A program made the position numbers and the translations under genes. From the NCBI GenBank assembly GCA_948468535.1, contig CAOKIL010000006.1, positions 1-40,983 on the forward strand: 40,983 nt of DNA. The letters are read 5' to 3'. Source of the stretch: an uncultured Eubacteriales bacterium (lineage in GTDB: Bacteria; Bacillota; Clostridia; Monoglobales; Monoglobaceae). This document shows positions 29,301 to 36,629 of the stretch, piece by piece (positions within the stretch are counted from its first letter, which is position 1; every line of letters starts with the position of its first letter). The notes below the pieces were generated by a model. The model ran no database searches, was not told the origin of the DNA, and saw nothing but the letters and a program-made list of their open reading frames with translations.

Positions 29301-29485
29301 GAAAATAACCCTTAACGGAGCCGGCTGTTTTGCGGTGGTACGCGGAGATAAAATGAGTAATGGAGGCAAAAGCCGTGAATACGATATGGTAAAGGGACAA
29401 ACATATTATATCGGCGTATATTGCCCTGACGGAATGTATGACGGAATAATTAAAAATAACAATCCTGATTATACATTCAGTGTTG
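26399..29485 (+). repeat. Direct repeat copy B, about 3.09 kb
   Basis: Second copy of 18784-21870, offset 7615 bases, same orientation. It begins within an RCC1 repeat directly after unrelated sequence. The coding frame is preserved through the whole block, and both copies join to different downstream coding sequence. Confidence 0.93.
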
Positions 29486-30849
29486 TCAATGGCGGATCAA
29501 GTGATAGTAACGTATTAGATTTTACACCTAAGTCCGGAGGTAAGTTTATATACTCAAGTAATCCGGAGAAGATAGAAGAAGCCCATCTTGCTGAAAGCGG
29601 AAATATGCTTGATAATTATGAAAATTTGTCTCCGGGTAAATATACATATATGGCATGGTATCATAATGGAACGTCATCGCCGATACATACCGATGTACTA
29701 TTTAACTCAAACAATGCACAAATCAGGATAAACAAATTAGGCTTGCAAGTTTTCCCATGCATAGATGCTCCACAGTGGACAGGAATACAGGCATATTCTG
29801 ATTTTATAGGGAAGACCATTGACAATTCTTTAGAAATACACCCTTGTAATCCATCTGTTTGTTATCCGGCGGCATTAGATTTGCCAAAGACATATGATAT
29901 AAACTCAAATGTTCAATCAAGATGGTTGAGTGATATTTATTATAATGCTTATGGGAAACATTATCCCAATATGGCAAATTACAATGAACCAATATATATA
30001 ATAATGGAATTTGAAGTATTAAGCGGATCAACGAGCCTAAGTACAATTGCATACAAGACAACATCGGACAAAACTAAGTTTATACTGTATGATGCTCCGT
30101 ATGTTCAGGATGTTACTGTGGCGACATATACCAGCGGTTCTCCGACATGGAAGGGTATTACGGGCTTTAAACCAATTGTTGAAACAAATTTGTCACATAC
30201 AATAGAATCTTCTGTTAATACAGACGGATATTCGATACCTATGGTTGTTAAAAATGCCTTTGGAACAGTGACCACAGGCAAGTGGGTAACTAATCTGAAT
30301 CCACAGAATGATGCAAGCGCCTATAAGTATATAGCGGAATCAAGTATGTTGGATTTTGATTACAGTGACGAGCATGATTGGAAGTTTGATACAAAACATA
30401 CCTCAATGAAAAACATACCGGAAGGTTATGCGGGAAGCAACTTTATACCTAATGACACTCTTCCATATCTGACATTACCTCCCGGAGATATTATACCCGA
30501 CGGAGAATATGTAGGATTTAAGAAGCAACAGATATCCATAAGTCAGGGAAATTACAGTGTTGAAAACATATATAATATAACAGTGACAAATAATACAAAT
30601 TCAGCGTGGAAGTTTAATTATAGGACTGATTCAAAGTCCGGTGTGGTAGTCGGCATAAGCGCTGATGGTGATGAAATGCAGTACAGTTGTTCCGGCTCCT
30701 TTGGAGATAATGATAAATATGCTCGGTTCGTAGGGCGTACTGTAAACGTTCCGTCAAAAGCAACAGTCAATATAACAGTAAGCGTTGTATTAACGACCGG
30801 AGATGCCGGATGGGTAAACAATGAATTCTATGTAAGTAAAGAGTATTAG
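26422..30849 (+). CDS. 5'-truncated Kelch-RCC1 paralogue with an alternative C terminus
   Basis: From the first ATG this frame gives 1475 residues; it is open from 26317. It has no signal peptide, no Kelch propeller and no Shine-Dalgarno before the ATG, which lies inside an RCC1 repeat, so it is probably not expressed as it stands. Most of the RCC1 run, the Ig-like domain and the two prepeptidase-like domains match the gene at 16599. After 29485 the sequence diverges: about 450 different residues replace the DUF4855-like part. They start NGGSSDSNVLDFTPKSGGKF and show beta-rich stretches such as GKYTYMAWYHNGTSSP, IIMEFEVLSGSTS and, at the end, YSVENIYNITVTNNTNSAWK. I do not recognise this C terminus. 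It may be a silent donor cassette or an ordinary truncated pseudogene. Confidence 0.7.
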   Translation: MLGNLLYVFGDNTYGQLGQTLPDNATYADYMINTGRTAEKVFAGANRTEYISGGNVYRAGQGYAKNYTAFEKIENTDSISELSIGDDYTLGVDGYGDIWRWGVMTDDSNFDSQKSSFSTPIKSCYEDGFVDIDSRRTQTIGITDSNKLVAWGKGYYGDGTDKETIHYYPKEIELNYGAVPKSVVRGKNLNLVIDQNGDVWGFGSNTNNPMGNLGGKVKTPTCLSGIDDVKSAAAGDGFSIFLKNDGTLWGMGLNSSGQLGQGNTIDTTTPVQITDKDDFLEVDAGDGFVVAIAEDGIYTFGANENGQLGIGSTENALSPQKLNVEFDILYEKFIDVSASTNYCLALTNKGNVYAWGRNGSGQLGIGNKTNQTTPQKVSALSDIVYINAENVQSFAIKKDGTVYGWGHGSNYQLASENTGTCQSPRQITSLKDKDIKKIVCGDGYGIAVSRNGNMYTFGSNVNGALAIYTEEAQEYISDKLDALHWLRNYMDGIGNNITENITLPTSAPNGAAIKWTSSRPGYISETGEVNRPTAYEEDSEVKLTAEIVCENDSIFKNFELTVLKDENNAVIPEIPERVRQNRYDTDSNNKNENYYFDEDDGEDTGGDIEAAGGVDLSYSPVEKARYNNIPSGQRKIPVYLDKRKKITGIIANDSGSNWGVNVISDRVFEGWCVSSEIIEPAGAEDPFYNKNVWVTNKVCSGNQDILLYTTDGKQGTFGLSYFATEPDAYEPNQYEMEAGMFWQFDNESTPTEYNSDKVKKFKANLGSRDKLATKIENLSFDSYADVDVYAVDVNVGDKITVCMEMECAQEEASKYVIGIADNMSDQENYEDEYQKSISYLTDFYYCKSFSYTNLDNTKQTLFATWVANKTERCYIHLGRRGIDGSKGEPVKYNLTTTKTANVKSDPREVKNNSWYTNDFIWINNKEIAEDITVSGGGNGMLDNQLDVDWFKYVAPETGKKKITLNGAGCFAVVRGDKMSNGGKSREYDMVKGQTYYIGVYCPDGMYDGIIKNNNPDYTFSVVNGGSSDSNVLDFTPKSGGKFIYSSNPEKIEEAHLAESGNMLDNYENLSPGKYTYMAWYHNGTSSPIHTDVLFNSNNAQIRINKLGLQVFPCIDAPQWTGIQAYSDFIGKTIDNSLEIHPCNPSVCYPAALDLPKTYDINSNVQSRWLSDIYYNAYGKHYPNMANYNEPIYIIMEFEVLSGSTSLSTIAYKTTSDKTKFILYDAPYVQDVTVATYTSGSPTWKGITGFKPIVETNLSHTIESSVNTDGYSIPMVVKNAFGTVTTGKWVTNLNPQNDASAYKYIAESSMLDFDYSDEHDWKFDTKHTSMKNIPEGYAGSNFIPNDTLPYLTLPPGDIIPDGEYVGFKKQQISISQGNYSVENIYNITVTNNTNSAWKFNYRTDSKSGVVVGISADGDEMQYSCSGSFGDNDKYARFVGRTVNVPSKATVNITVSVVLTTGDAGWVNNEFYVSKEY

Positions 30850-30862
30850 GAGGTAGTCATTT

Positions 30863-32242
30863 ATGAAAAGGATAATAAGTATATTAACAATAATAAGTGT
30901 TGTATTAAGCAGCGGTTTAGCTTATGCCATCACTGTAGATGAAAGCATAATTAATGTGCTAAATGAGGGAGAAACATATATAAACGGTGAAATAAGAACA
31001 GATATAAGCGATATAATGGATGTTGGAAACGGATATTTGGTTTATAAGGAGGAAAACGGAGTTAAAGAGAGATGCTTCACTGAAGATTTTATAAATTTCA
31101 AACCTGTAGAAGTGTTTGACGCCCATGGTAATAGGGATTTCTATGTGCAAGCCGAATGGACAAGAGCAGGACACATGGATGAAATAAAATGGGCGAACGG
31201 AGTTTATATGGCACGTTCAAATGTGTATGATAACGAAATGTATCCGGGATGGGTATTGGAAAGTGAAGGTTATTTGTATATACTTGACAAAGATTTTCAG
31301 TATATTAAAAGAATAACATTTGCAAGTTATGTAAGAGAAATATCGTATATAGACGGTATATATTATGTAAGAATAACAAACAGAGGATATCTGAGAGCGA
31401 TGGTGTGGGGTTCAACATCTGAAGATGTGATAGAAGGAGTGTACTCATCAACTGATTTAGAAAATTGGAAGGAAGAACCTGATTTACAGCGCGTTCCTGT
31501 GACAAACGGGAAAACTGTATTAACTATGAGTAATGATAATGTTTATACTTTTAAAGACGGAAGGTTAGATAATCAAATTATTTATGAAGAGGTAAAAACA
31601 AATTATATCGCAGGGAATGATGTTTATTCGCAACAAATACTAAATACTACGGGAGAGTATTTTTATATTTATGATTCTTCAAGAAAATATGGAGATCCAA
31701 TGGCAATTTGGTTATCGAATGATGGCATTTACATGACAAAATATCAAGTTGATACGCTGAATTTAAAATCTATAAATGGTTCCCTATTAGATGGTTATGA
31801 AGAATCATATATGTCCAAAAATGATATAGATAGGTATCTACAAACAAGCGATATATACGTCCGTCTCAATGATAAAATCCTCGGCTTCGCACAGCCGCCG
31901 GTTATGGAAAATGACCGCACACTTGTGCCTATGAGATTTTTGTTTGAGCAAATGGGCGCAGATGTAAATTGGAATGACAGCACCCAAACCGCCACAGCAA
32001 CAATAAACAGCGCTCGGGGCGGAGGCGGCGAGCGCAACAGGGCGGGCGAGATACAAAATAGCGTCACATTCGCAATAGACAACACTACTGCCGCAGTCAA
32101 TGGCAAAGAAGCAACAATGGACGTACCTGCACGTTTAATAAACGACCAAACCTTCGTCCCCCTCCGCTTCCTTTCAGAAAACCTTGGCTATAACGTCGAG
32201 TGGGACGAATCCGCTAATACTGCAATAATCACAACAGATTAA
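30863..32242 (+). CDS. Secreted protein with beta-rich N-terminal part and C-terminal CuAO-N domain
   Basis: A 459-residue exported protein with AGGAGGT before the ATG and a signal peptide (KRIISILTIISVVLSSG, cleavage near AYA). Residues about 30-320 are beta-rich with repeated aromatic strands (GYLVYKEENGVKE, YIDGIYYVRITNRGYL, GVYSSTDLENWKEE) and may form a propeller-like fold. Residues about 328-459 are a CuAO-N domain (RTLVPMRFLFEQMGADVNW, QTFVPLRFLSENLGYNVEWDE) with a glycine-rich insert SARGGGGERNRAGE. The base composition changes sharply near 31850: I counted 16 G+C of 60 at 31561-31620 but 39 of 60 at 31981-32040. The CuAO-N module therefore seems to come from a different source. The gene starts 13 bases after copy B and is probably in the same operon. 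Confidence 0.75.
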   Translation: MKRIISILTIISVVLSSGLAYAITVDESIINVLNEGETYINGEIRTDISDIMDVGNGYLVYKEENGVKERCFTEDFINFKPVEVFDAHGNRDFYVQAEWTRAGHMDEIKWANGVYMARSNVYDNEMYPGWVLESEGYLYILDKDFQYIKRITFASYVREISYIDGIYYVRITNRGYLRAMVWGSTSEDVIEGVYSSTDLENWKEEPDLQRVPVTNGKTVLTMSNDNVYTFKDGRLDNQIIYEEVKTNYIAGNDVYSQQILNTTGEYFYIYDSSRKYGDPMAIWLSNDGIYMTKYQVDTLNLKSINGSLLDGYEESYMSKNDIDRYLQTSDIYVRLNDKILGFAQPPVMENDRTLVPMRFLFEQMGADVNWNDSTQTATATINSARGGGGERNRAGEIQNSVTFAIDNTTAAVNGKEATMDVPARLINDQTFVPLRFLSENLGYNVEWDESANTAIITTD

Positions 32243-32244
32243 AA

Positions 32245-32319
32245 GCATTTATCTGGGATGACTTTAACTCAATGAATCCACTTGCGGAAGTGAAAATAAT
32301 CAATTTTGACATAAGATAA
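32245..32319 (+). pseudogene. Remnant of an exoprotein C-terminal domain
   Basis: This short frame encodes AFIWDDFNSMNPLAEVK and ends at a TAA. The pattern matches VKLYVWDGTDSLKPLSE in the pectin esterase protein (about residues 1100-1117) and is a common C-terminal motif of clostridial exoproteins. It follows the stop of the CuAO-N gene in another frame and has no start of its own. It is probably a leftover of a larger gene. Confidence 0.5.
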
Positions 32320-32335
32320 TAAAAAGATTTCTTCC

Positions 32336-32377
32336 CAACGACAAAAGGACGAGGTTCTTCTCGTCCTTTTGTCGTTG
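32336..32377 (-). terminator. Bidirectional terminator between exoprotein island and ABC operon
   Basis: An 18-bp perfect stem (32336-32353 with 32360-32377; CAACGACAAAAGGACGAG) and a 6-base loop. On the - strand a CTTTTTATT tract follows after about 10 bases. On the + strand only GTTAAAT follows. It most likely ends the ABC exporter transcript and may also stop + strand transcription. Confidence 0.75.
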
Positions 32378-32388
32378 TTAAATCCCGC

Positions 32389-34308
32389 TTATGAGAGTTC
32401 AAACGCTCCGGTATAGAGCTGATAGTATCTGCCCTTTTTGTCTATAAGGTCGTTATGACTTCCGCGTTCTATAATTTCGCCGTTTTCAAGTACCATTATC
32501 GCGTCTGCGTTACGCACGGTTGATAATCTGTGAGCTATCACAAACGTTGTTCTTCCCTTCATCAGTCCGTCCATACCCTTTTCTATCAGCGATTCTGTTC
32601 TTGTATCAATCGAGCTTGTCGCTTCGTCCAGAATCAGCACAGGCGGGTCAGCAACTGCGGCGCGCGCTATTGCAATAAGCTGTCTTTGTCCCTGGCTGAG
32701 ATTTGCTCCGTCAGCGGTCAGCCATGTATTATAACCGTCAGGCAAATGCGATATGAACCAGTGAGCGTTTGCAATCTTTGCCGCGTTTATTACTTCCTCA
32801 TCAGTTGCGTCCAGTTTCCCGAACCTGATATTATCCATAACCGTGCCGGTAAACAAATGCGTATCCTGAAGCACTATGCCAAGTGAGCGGCGTAGGTCGT
32901 CCTTTTTAATCTTGTTTATGTTGATTCCGTCATACTTAATCTTTCCGTCAGGCACGTCATAGAAGCGGTTTATCAGATTTGTTATCGTGGTCTTTCCTGC
33001 ACCTGTTGAGCCGACAAACGCTATCTTCTGTCCCGGCTCGGCATACAGTGATATATCGTTAAGCACCGTTTTCTTGCCGTCATAGCTGAAGGTCACATTC
33101 TCAAAGTCTACCTCGCCGCGCAGCGGTGAATATGAAACCGAACCGTTTTTGTGAACCTGTCTCCATGCCCACTGCCCTGTTCGGTGTGCAACCTCGTGGA
33201 CTGTTCCGTCATCATCGATTACCGCATTTATAAGCGTTGTTTTGCCGTCGTCAGTCTCGATATTCTCGTCAAGCAGCTCGAATATTCTCTCGGCTCCTGC
33301 CATGGCATTGAGTATTGAGTTAACCTGCTGTGAAACCTGAGTTATCGGATGCGAAAACGAACGCGTGTATTGCAGAAAAGCAATAAGTGCACCTATGCTC
33401 AGTGCAAATAAACCTCCGTTGGTGTTGCCGCTGATAATTGTCAGATACGCTCCTACTATTGCGGTAGCCGCATAGTGAATGTTTGAGAGGTTACCCATGA
33501 TAGGCATGAGTATACTTGCAAATGTGTTAGCATTTGAAGCCGCGCCTGCAAGCGCACCGTTAATCTGACTGAACTTCTGCTTTGACTTATCCTCATAGCA
33601 GAAAACCTTGACTACCTTTACCCCCTCGACCATCTCCTCGGTATATCCGTTGACGGCTCCGAGAGCGTTTTGCTGCTTCCTGAAATACATTGCCGAACGC
33701 TTGCCGATAAACTTGATAACCACAAGCATAACTATCAGCATCGCAATCACAAGCAACGTCAGAATCGGACTGATAACAATCATCATCACAAATACCGACA
33801 CGACAGTGATAGCTGATGATATGAGCTGAGGTATACTTTGTGACAGCATCTGACGCAGTGAGTCGGCATCGTTTGTGTAACGGCTCATTATATCGCCGTT
33901 TGCATGTGTGTCAAAATACTTTATCGGCAGCTTCTGCATATGCTCAAACATCTGATTTCGTATAGTGTACAGAGTTCCGCATGATATGCCGACCATTATT
34001 CGGTTGTACAGCCATGTGGAGACGGCTCCGATTATATAAATTCCGAGCATAATCAGTATCTGCATTATAAACGGAGCTAAATTCACATGCTCCTGACCGA
34101 TAAACGGAACGATATAATCATCAATAATCGGCTTCAGTAAATATGTTCCGTAGACGTTTGCTCCGCTTGAAAATATAACACATATAACAACCAGAAGCAA
34201 TCTGAGTTTATACTGCTTGAAGTATGAGAACAGTCTCGCCGCGGTCTTTTTTGTGTCCTTTGGCTTTTTCATCATTCCCTGTTTTCTTCCGGGTCCCATT
34301 GGCGGCAT
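32389..34308 (-). CDS. ABC exporter subunit, permease plus ATPase, canonical catalytic site
   Basis: A 639-residue half-transporter of the type IV exporter class: an N-terminal six-helix membrane domain (first helix LRLLLVVICVIFSSGANVYG) and a C-terminal ATPase with Walker A GSTGAGKTT (near residue 432), signature LSQGQRQ (near 535) and Walker B LILDEATSSID with the catalytic Glu. The ATG at 34308 (protein start MPPMGPGRKQ) is chosen because AAAGGAG lies 9 bases before it; a longer frame from 34347 would overlap the partner gene by 38 bases. It starts 1 base after the partner gene's stop. With the next gene it forms a heterodimeric exporter of the LmrCD/TM287-288 type. Drugs, lipids or peptides are possible substrates; none is shown. 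Confidence 0.9.
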   Translation of the reverse strand: MPPMGPGRKQGMMKKPKDTKKTAARLFSYFKQYKLRLLLVVICVIFSSGANVYGTYLLKPIIDDYIVPFIGQEHVNLAPFIMQILIMLGIYIIGAVSTWLYNRIMVGISCGTLYTIRNQMFEHMQKLPIKYFDTHANGDIMSRYTNDADSLRQMLSQSIPQLISSAITVVSVFVMMIVISPILTLLVIAMLIVMLVVIKFIGKRSAMYFRKQQNALGAVNGYTEEMVEGVKVVKVFCYEDKSKQKFSQINGALAGAASNANTFASILMPIMGNLSNIHYAATAIVGAYLTIISGNTNGGLFALSIGALIAFLQYTRSFSHPITQVSQQVNSILNAMAGAERIFELLDENIETDDGKTTLINAVIDDDGTVHEVAHRTGQWAWRQVHKNGSVSYSPLRGEVDFENVTFSYDGKKTVLNDISLYAEPGQKIAFVGSTGAGKTTITNLINRFYDVPDGKIKYDGININKIKKDDLRRSLGIVLQDTHLFTGTVMDNIRFGKLDATDEEVINAAKIANAHWFISHLPDGYNTWLTADGANLSQGQRQLIAIARAAVADPPVLILDEATSSIDTRTESLIEKGMDGLMKGRTTFVIAHRLSTVRNADAIMVLENGEIIERGSHNDLIDKKGRYYQLYTGAFELS

Positions 34309-34309
34309 A

Positions 34310-36040
34310 TTATTCAGCTCCTTTCTGCTGTGATTCATATACTTCACGGTATATGTCGTTTATTTTGAGCAGTTCCTCGTGAGTTCCCGCTCCGTTGATA
34401 CGTCCGTTGTCCATGACTACAATTTTGTCTGCGTGTTCAATAGAGCTGACGCGCTGTGCAATAATTATTGTTGTGGTATCTGCCAGCTTTTTTGCAAACG
34501 CATCGCGAATGCTCGCGTCAGTTGCGGTATCAACCGCGCTTGTGCTGTCGTCAAGAATTATTATTTTGGGCTTTCCCAGCAGTGCGCGTGCGATACAAAG
34601 TCTTTGCTTCTGACCGCCTGAAACATTAACGCCACCCTGACCTAAGTTGGTGTTATATCCGTCAGGGAATGACATGATAAAGTCGTGTGCCTGAGCGTCC
34701 TTGCACGCTTCGATTATTTCTTCTTCAGTCGCGTTCTCATCGCCCCAGCGCAGATTGTCGATAATCGTTCCGCTGAACAATACGTTCTTTTGGAGTACCA
34801 TAGAGACTTCGCTTCTCAAATGGTCAAGCTTATACTCACGCACATCGTGTCCGCCGACAATAACTCTGCCCTGAATAACATCATAGAGGCGCGGTATAAG
34901 CTGGACAAGCGACGTTTTTGCCGAACCCGTACCGCCGATGATTCCGACAGTCTCGCCCGATTTGATGTCAAGATTAATATGGCGCACGGCGCAGTTCATT
35001 ATGTCATTATGATAGCTGAATGCAGCGTCCTCAAACTTGACTGAGCCGTCCTCCAACTTTAGATTTTCGTTTGCGCCGTCATCGGTTATGTCAATTTCTT
35101 CGGTTAATACTTCGACTATTCTGTCACCGCTTGCCTTTGAGTTGACAAGCATGATAAATACCATAGAAACCATCATGAGCGACATAAGAATCTGGGTTAC
35201 ATATGTAATAAAACTTGTGAGCTGACCGGTCTGCATATCGCCGACGATAATCATGTTTCCGCCGAACCATAAAATAGCCACAATACAAGCATATATGACA
35301 AGCTGCATAATAGGCATGTTGACAATAATCAGCTTCTCCGCCGAGAGCTGTGCATCCCATACGTCGTGGGTAGTGTTTTTAAATGTCTCGTTTTCGTGCT
35401 TCTCGCGTACAAAGGCTTTGACAACCCTAACCCCTGACAAGTTCTCTTGTATAACGCGGTTTAAGTCGTCTATTTTCCTTAGCATAAGCCTGAACTTTGG
35501 CATCGCAAACTTCGATACAAAAAACAGCATAACACCGATTACAGGAATGGCAAACATGAACACAACAGAGAGTTTAGCGTTAATCGAAACTGACATAATC
35601 AGCGCCATGATAAACATAAGCGGTGCGCGGACACACATACGCAGAACCATCATTGTGGAGTTCTGGATATTTGTCACGTCCGTCGTCATTCTTGTTACAA
35701 GTGACGAGGTGCTGAATTTGTCAATATTGCTGAATGAAAAGTCCTGTATCTTATAGAACATAGCTTGCCTGATGCTTGCAGCAAAGCCTGTAGCGGCAAC
35801 CGATGCGGTTCTTGCCGCGCCTGCGCCGAACAGAAGCGAAAGCATAGCCATAACAACCATCAGTCCGCCCATCCTGAACACATATCCGATATCAGAATTT
35901 TGTATGCCGACATCAACTAATTTTGCCATTATCATCGGTATGGTGGTCTCCATGACCACCTCGCCTACGATGAGCAACGGTGTGGCAATGGCGTACCTGC
36001 GGTCTTTGCCGCTCATGAGTTTTACTAATGTTTTTAGCAT
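34310..36040 (-). CDS. ABC exporter subunit, permease plus ATPase, degenerate catalytic site
   Basis: A 576-residue partner half-transporter. The membrane domain covers residues about 15-300. The ATPase shows Walker A GGTGSAKTS (near residue 366-374), in which Ala replaces the Gly before Lys, signature VSGGQKQR, and Walker B IIILDDSTSAVD, in which Asp replaces the catalytic Glu. This asymmetry is typical of heterodimeric exporters, in which one subunit has a weak catalytic site. AAAAAGGAG stands 7 bases before the ATG at 36040. The MarR gene overlaps the 5' end by 128 bases, so the three genes form one operon, probably induced when the MarR protein binds a toxic ligand. Confidence 0.9.
   Translation of the reverse strand: MLKTLVKLMSGKDRRYAIATPLLIVGEVVMETTIPMIMAKLVDVGIQNSDIGYVFRMGGLMVVMAMLSLLFGAGAARTASVAATGFAASIRQAMFYKIQDFSFSNIDKFSTSSLVTRMTTDVTNIQNSTMMVLRMCVRAPLMFIMALIMSVSINAKLSVVFMFAIPVIGVMLFFVSKFAMPKFRLMLRKIDDLNRVIQENLSGVRVVKAFVREKHENETFKNTTHDVWDAQLSAEKLIIVNMPIMQLVIYACIVAILWFGGNMIIVGDMQTGQLTSFITYVTQILMSLMMVSMVFIMLVNSKASGDRIVEVLTEEIDITDDGANENLKLEDGSVKFEDAAFSYHNDIMNCAVRHINLDIKSGETVGIIGGTGSAKTSLVQLIPRLYDVIQGRVIVGGHDVREYKLDHLRSEVSMVLQKNVLFSGTIIDNLRWGDENATEEEIIEACKDAQAHDFIMSFPDGYNTNLGQGGVNVSGGQKQRLCIARALLGKPKIIILDDSTSAVDTATDASIRDAFAKKLADTTTIIIAQRVSSIEHADKIVVMDNGRINGAGTHEELLKINDIYREVYESQQKGAE
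34318..34324 (-). promoter_or_regulatory. Shine-Dalgarno site that decides the downstream ABC gene start
   Basis: AAAGGAG on the - strand, 9 bases before the ATG at 34308 and inside the end of the upstream ABC gene. It favours this ATG over the in-frame one at 34347. Confidence 0.65.
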
Positions 36041-36470
36041 ATAATTTCTCCTTTTTGATATTCATTAAGATTTTCTCAAGCACGTTTTGCAGAAGGTCAA
36101 GCTCTTCAAAGGAAATCCCTGCATACATCTGCTCATCAAACCGGTCAAAGATAGACTTGCATTCATTGACTGCTTCTGTTCCCTTGTCGGTGATAAACAA
36201 ATTTTTTTGGCGCAGATTGTTTTTGTCCTCGCGTTTTTCAATAAGTCCCGCTCTTTCCATGCGTTTGGTCGAAACCGCAACGCTCGCAGGCGTGACGTAT
36301 AAAAACTCGGCGAGTTCAACCTGAGTGCAGCCGTCGTGCTCAATTATAAATTTCAAAGCCGGAAACTGCGCGACATGCAGCTTTTCATCCTCCAATAATC
36401 CGATGAGCTGTCTGCGCTTAAAAGCTGCCAGCTTTTCAAAACATTTGTTGATTTCGCAGTACTCAGACAT
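35913..36470 (-). CDS. MarR-family transcriptional regulator of the ABC exporter
   Basis: A winged helix-turn-helix regulator. Residues about 30-105 show the MarR core: FPALKFIIEHDGCTQVELA, YVTPASVAVSTKRMERAGLI and the wing EKREDKNNLRQKNLFITDKG. AGAGGTG precedes the ATG. The protein has 185 residues, about 40 more than usual. The extra tail (RQRPQVRHCHTVAHRRRGGH) is read from the start of the ABC gene in another frame and looks like non-selected sequence. A normal MarR would end near residue 145, so a stop codon may have been lost or a frameshift introduced. The palindrome at 36520-36531 next to its promoter is the likely autoregulatory operator. Confidence 0.88.
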   Translation of the reverse strand: MSEYCEINKCFEKLAAFKRRQLIGLLEDEKLHVAQFPALKFIIEHDGCTQVELAEFLYVTPASVAVSTKRMERAGLIEKREDKNNLRQKNLFITDKGTEAVNECKSIFDRFDEQMYAGISFEELDLLQNVLEKILMNIKKEKLYAKNISKTHERQRPQVRHCHTVAHRRRGGHGDHHTDDNGKIS

Positions 36471-36519
36471 ATTTCACCTCTGGTTAAATATAGTACTTAA
36501 ACTGTTTTATAACTAACAA

Positions 36520-36561
36520 TTAAACGTTTAACTATTATATCATAATAATTTAAAATGTCAA
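36520..36561 (-). promoter_or_regulatory. MarR-ABC operon promoter with palindromic operator
   Basis: On the - strand TTGACA (36561-36556), a 16-base spacer and TATAAT (36539-36534). Two bases downstream lies the 12-bp perfect palindrome TTAAACGTTTAA (36520-36531), which would cover the transcription start. MarR proteins bind such palindromes and repress their own operon, so this is a strong operator candidate. Confidence 0.8.
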
Positions 36562-36629
36562 GAGAAATATATGAATAAAATGTTAAAAATATAGGAAAAT
36601 TTTTTAGAAAAAGAAAAAACTTTTTATTA

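Noticed and set aside
18784-29485. The 3.09-kb repeat as an insertion sequence or transposon
   Set aside because: It encodes no transposase, has no terminal inverted repeats or target-site duplication, and is entirely surface-protein coding sequence.
35253-35756. 167-codon open frame on the + strand inside the ABC gene
   Set aside because: It is antisense to conserved membrane-domain sequence, shows low-complexity Ile/Ser/Thr composition and no start signal.
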